Source of the DNA: Pseudomonadota bacterium
GTDB taxonomy: Bacteria > Myxococcota > UBA9042 > PHBI01
DNA length: 5,596 bases
Reading direction: 5' to 3'
Assembly: GCA_005788935.1 (NCBI GenBank)
Contig: SYAK01000506.1
Span: 1 to 5,596, forward strand
Made by a program: the position numbers and the translations under genes. Shown here one piece after another: positions 5,505 to 5,596 of this stretch (position 1 is its first letter; each line of letters opens with the position of its first letter). Below the pieces are notes generated by a model. The model was given only the letters and a program-made list of their open reading frames with translations. It did no database searches and was not told where the DNA came from.

Positions 5505-5596
5505 TCGCCATCAGCGCTCTCCACAAGGTCTGGCCAGGTGGTGCGAAGGTCCTCGACGGGCTCGAGCTCGCGGTCGCGCCAGGCGAGGTGCTGGCC
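5501..5596 (+). CDS. fbpC: ABC transporter ATP-binding protein, N-terminal 32 codons (partial), probable iron-import ATPase
   Basis: Only the first 32 residues fall in the window; the Walker A motif would begin just past the right edge. The visible part follows the pattern of an ABC ATPase N-terminal strand pair: a short beta strand (MIAISALHKVW), then VLDGLELAVAPGEVLA, where the L-x-G-L-x-L-x-V-x-P-G-E core is the segment that comes directly before the P-loop in importer ATPases. The ATG overlaps the permease stop by four bases (ATGA) and has a GAGGA site six bases upstream. Its place as third gene after a binding protein and permease makes it the energising subunit of the same iron importer. 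The fbpC assignment comes from this context as much as from the sequence, and a C-terminal regulatory domain cannot be judged. Confidence 0.85.
   Translation, partial: MIAISALHKVWPGGAKVLDGLELAVAPGEVLA

Overview
This is a GC-rich window (roughly 70% by eye) with tightly packed bacterial genes and the strong G/C bias at third codon positions typical of such genomes. It holds two divergent, co-oriented gene groups on either side of a 165-base intergenic region. A site-2 protease of the RseP type and a lipoprotein with a lipobox suggest a bacterium, probably Gram-negative. A myxobacterial or other delta-proteobacterial-like lineage would fit the composition and gene content, but nothing here fixes the taxonomy.

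Left arm, minus strand (1-2577): rseP (intramembrane zinc metalloprotease with three PDZ-like repeats), then tsaB (tRNA t6A synthesis), then the first 41 codons of pyrG (CTP synthase), which runs off the left edge. The rseP stop and tsaB start overlap by one base (TGATG). A 54-base gap with a strong Shine-Dalgarno precedes pyrG. These are housekeeping functions: envelope stress proteolysis, tRNA modification and pyrimidine nucleotide synthesis.

Right arm, plus strand (2743-5596): a ferric-iron ABC importer in the order substrate-binding lipoprotein (fbpA-like), fused two-half permease (fbpB-like), and the start of the ATPase (fbpC-like), cut by the right edge after 32 codons. The genes overlap by 1 base (TGATG) and 4 bases (ATGA), so this is a translationally coupled operon. 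The binding protein would capture iron outside the inner membrane, the permease pass it across, and the ATPase power transport.

The intergenic region (2578-2742) has a fair promoter candidate facing rseP, which would give a leaderless or almost leaderless message, a weaker candidate facing the iron operon, and two short palindromes. I see no Fur-like AT-rich operator. No RNA gene, mobile element, CRISPR array or clear terminator was found. Nothing here looks like a new biological system. The most notable points are the third PDZ repeat of RseP, the possible leaderless start of rseP, the lipoprotein form of the iron-binding protein, and the 28-of-33-base match between the two permease halves.
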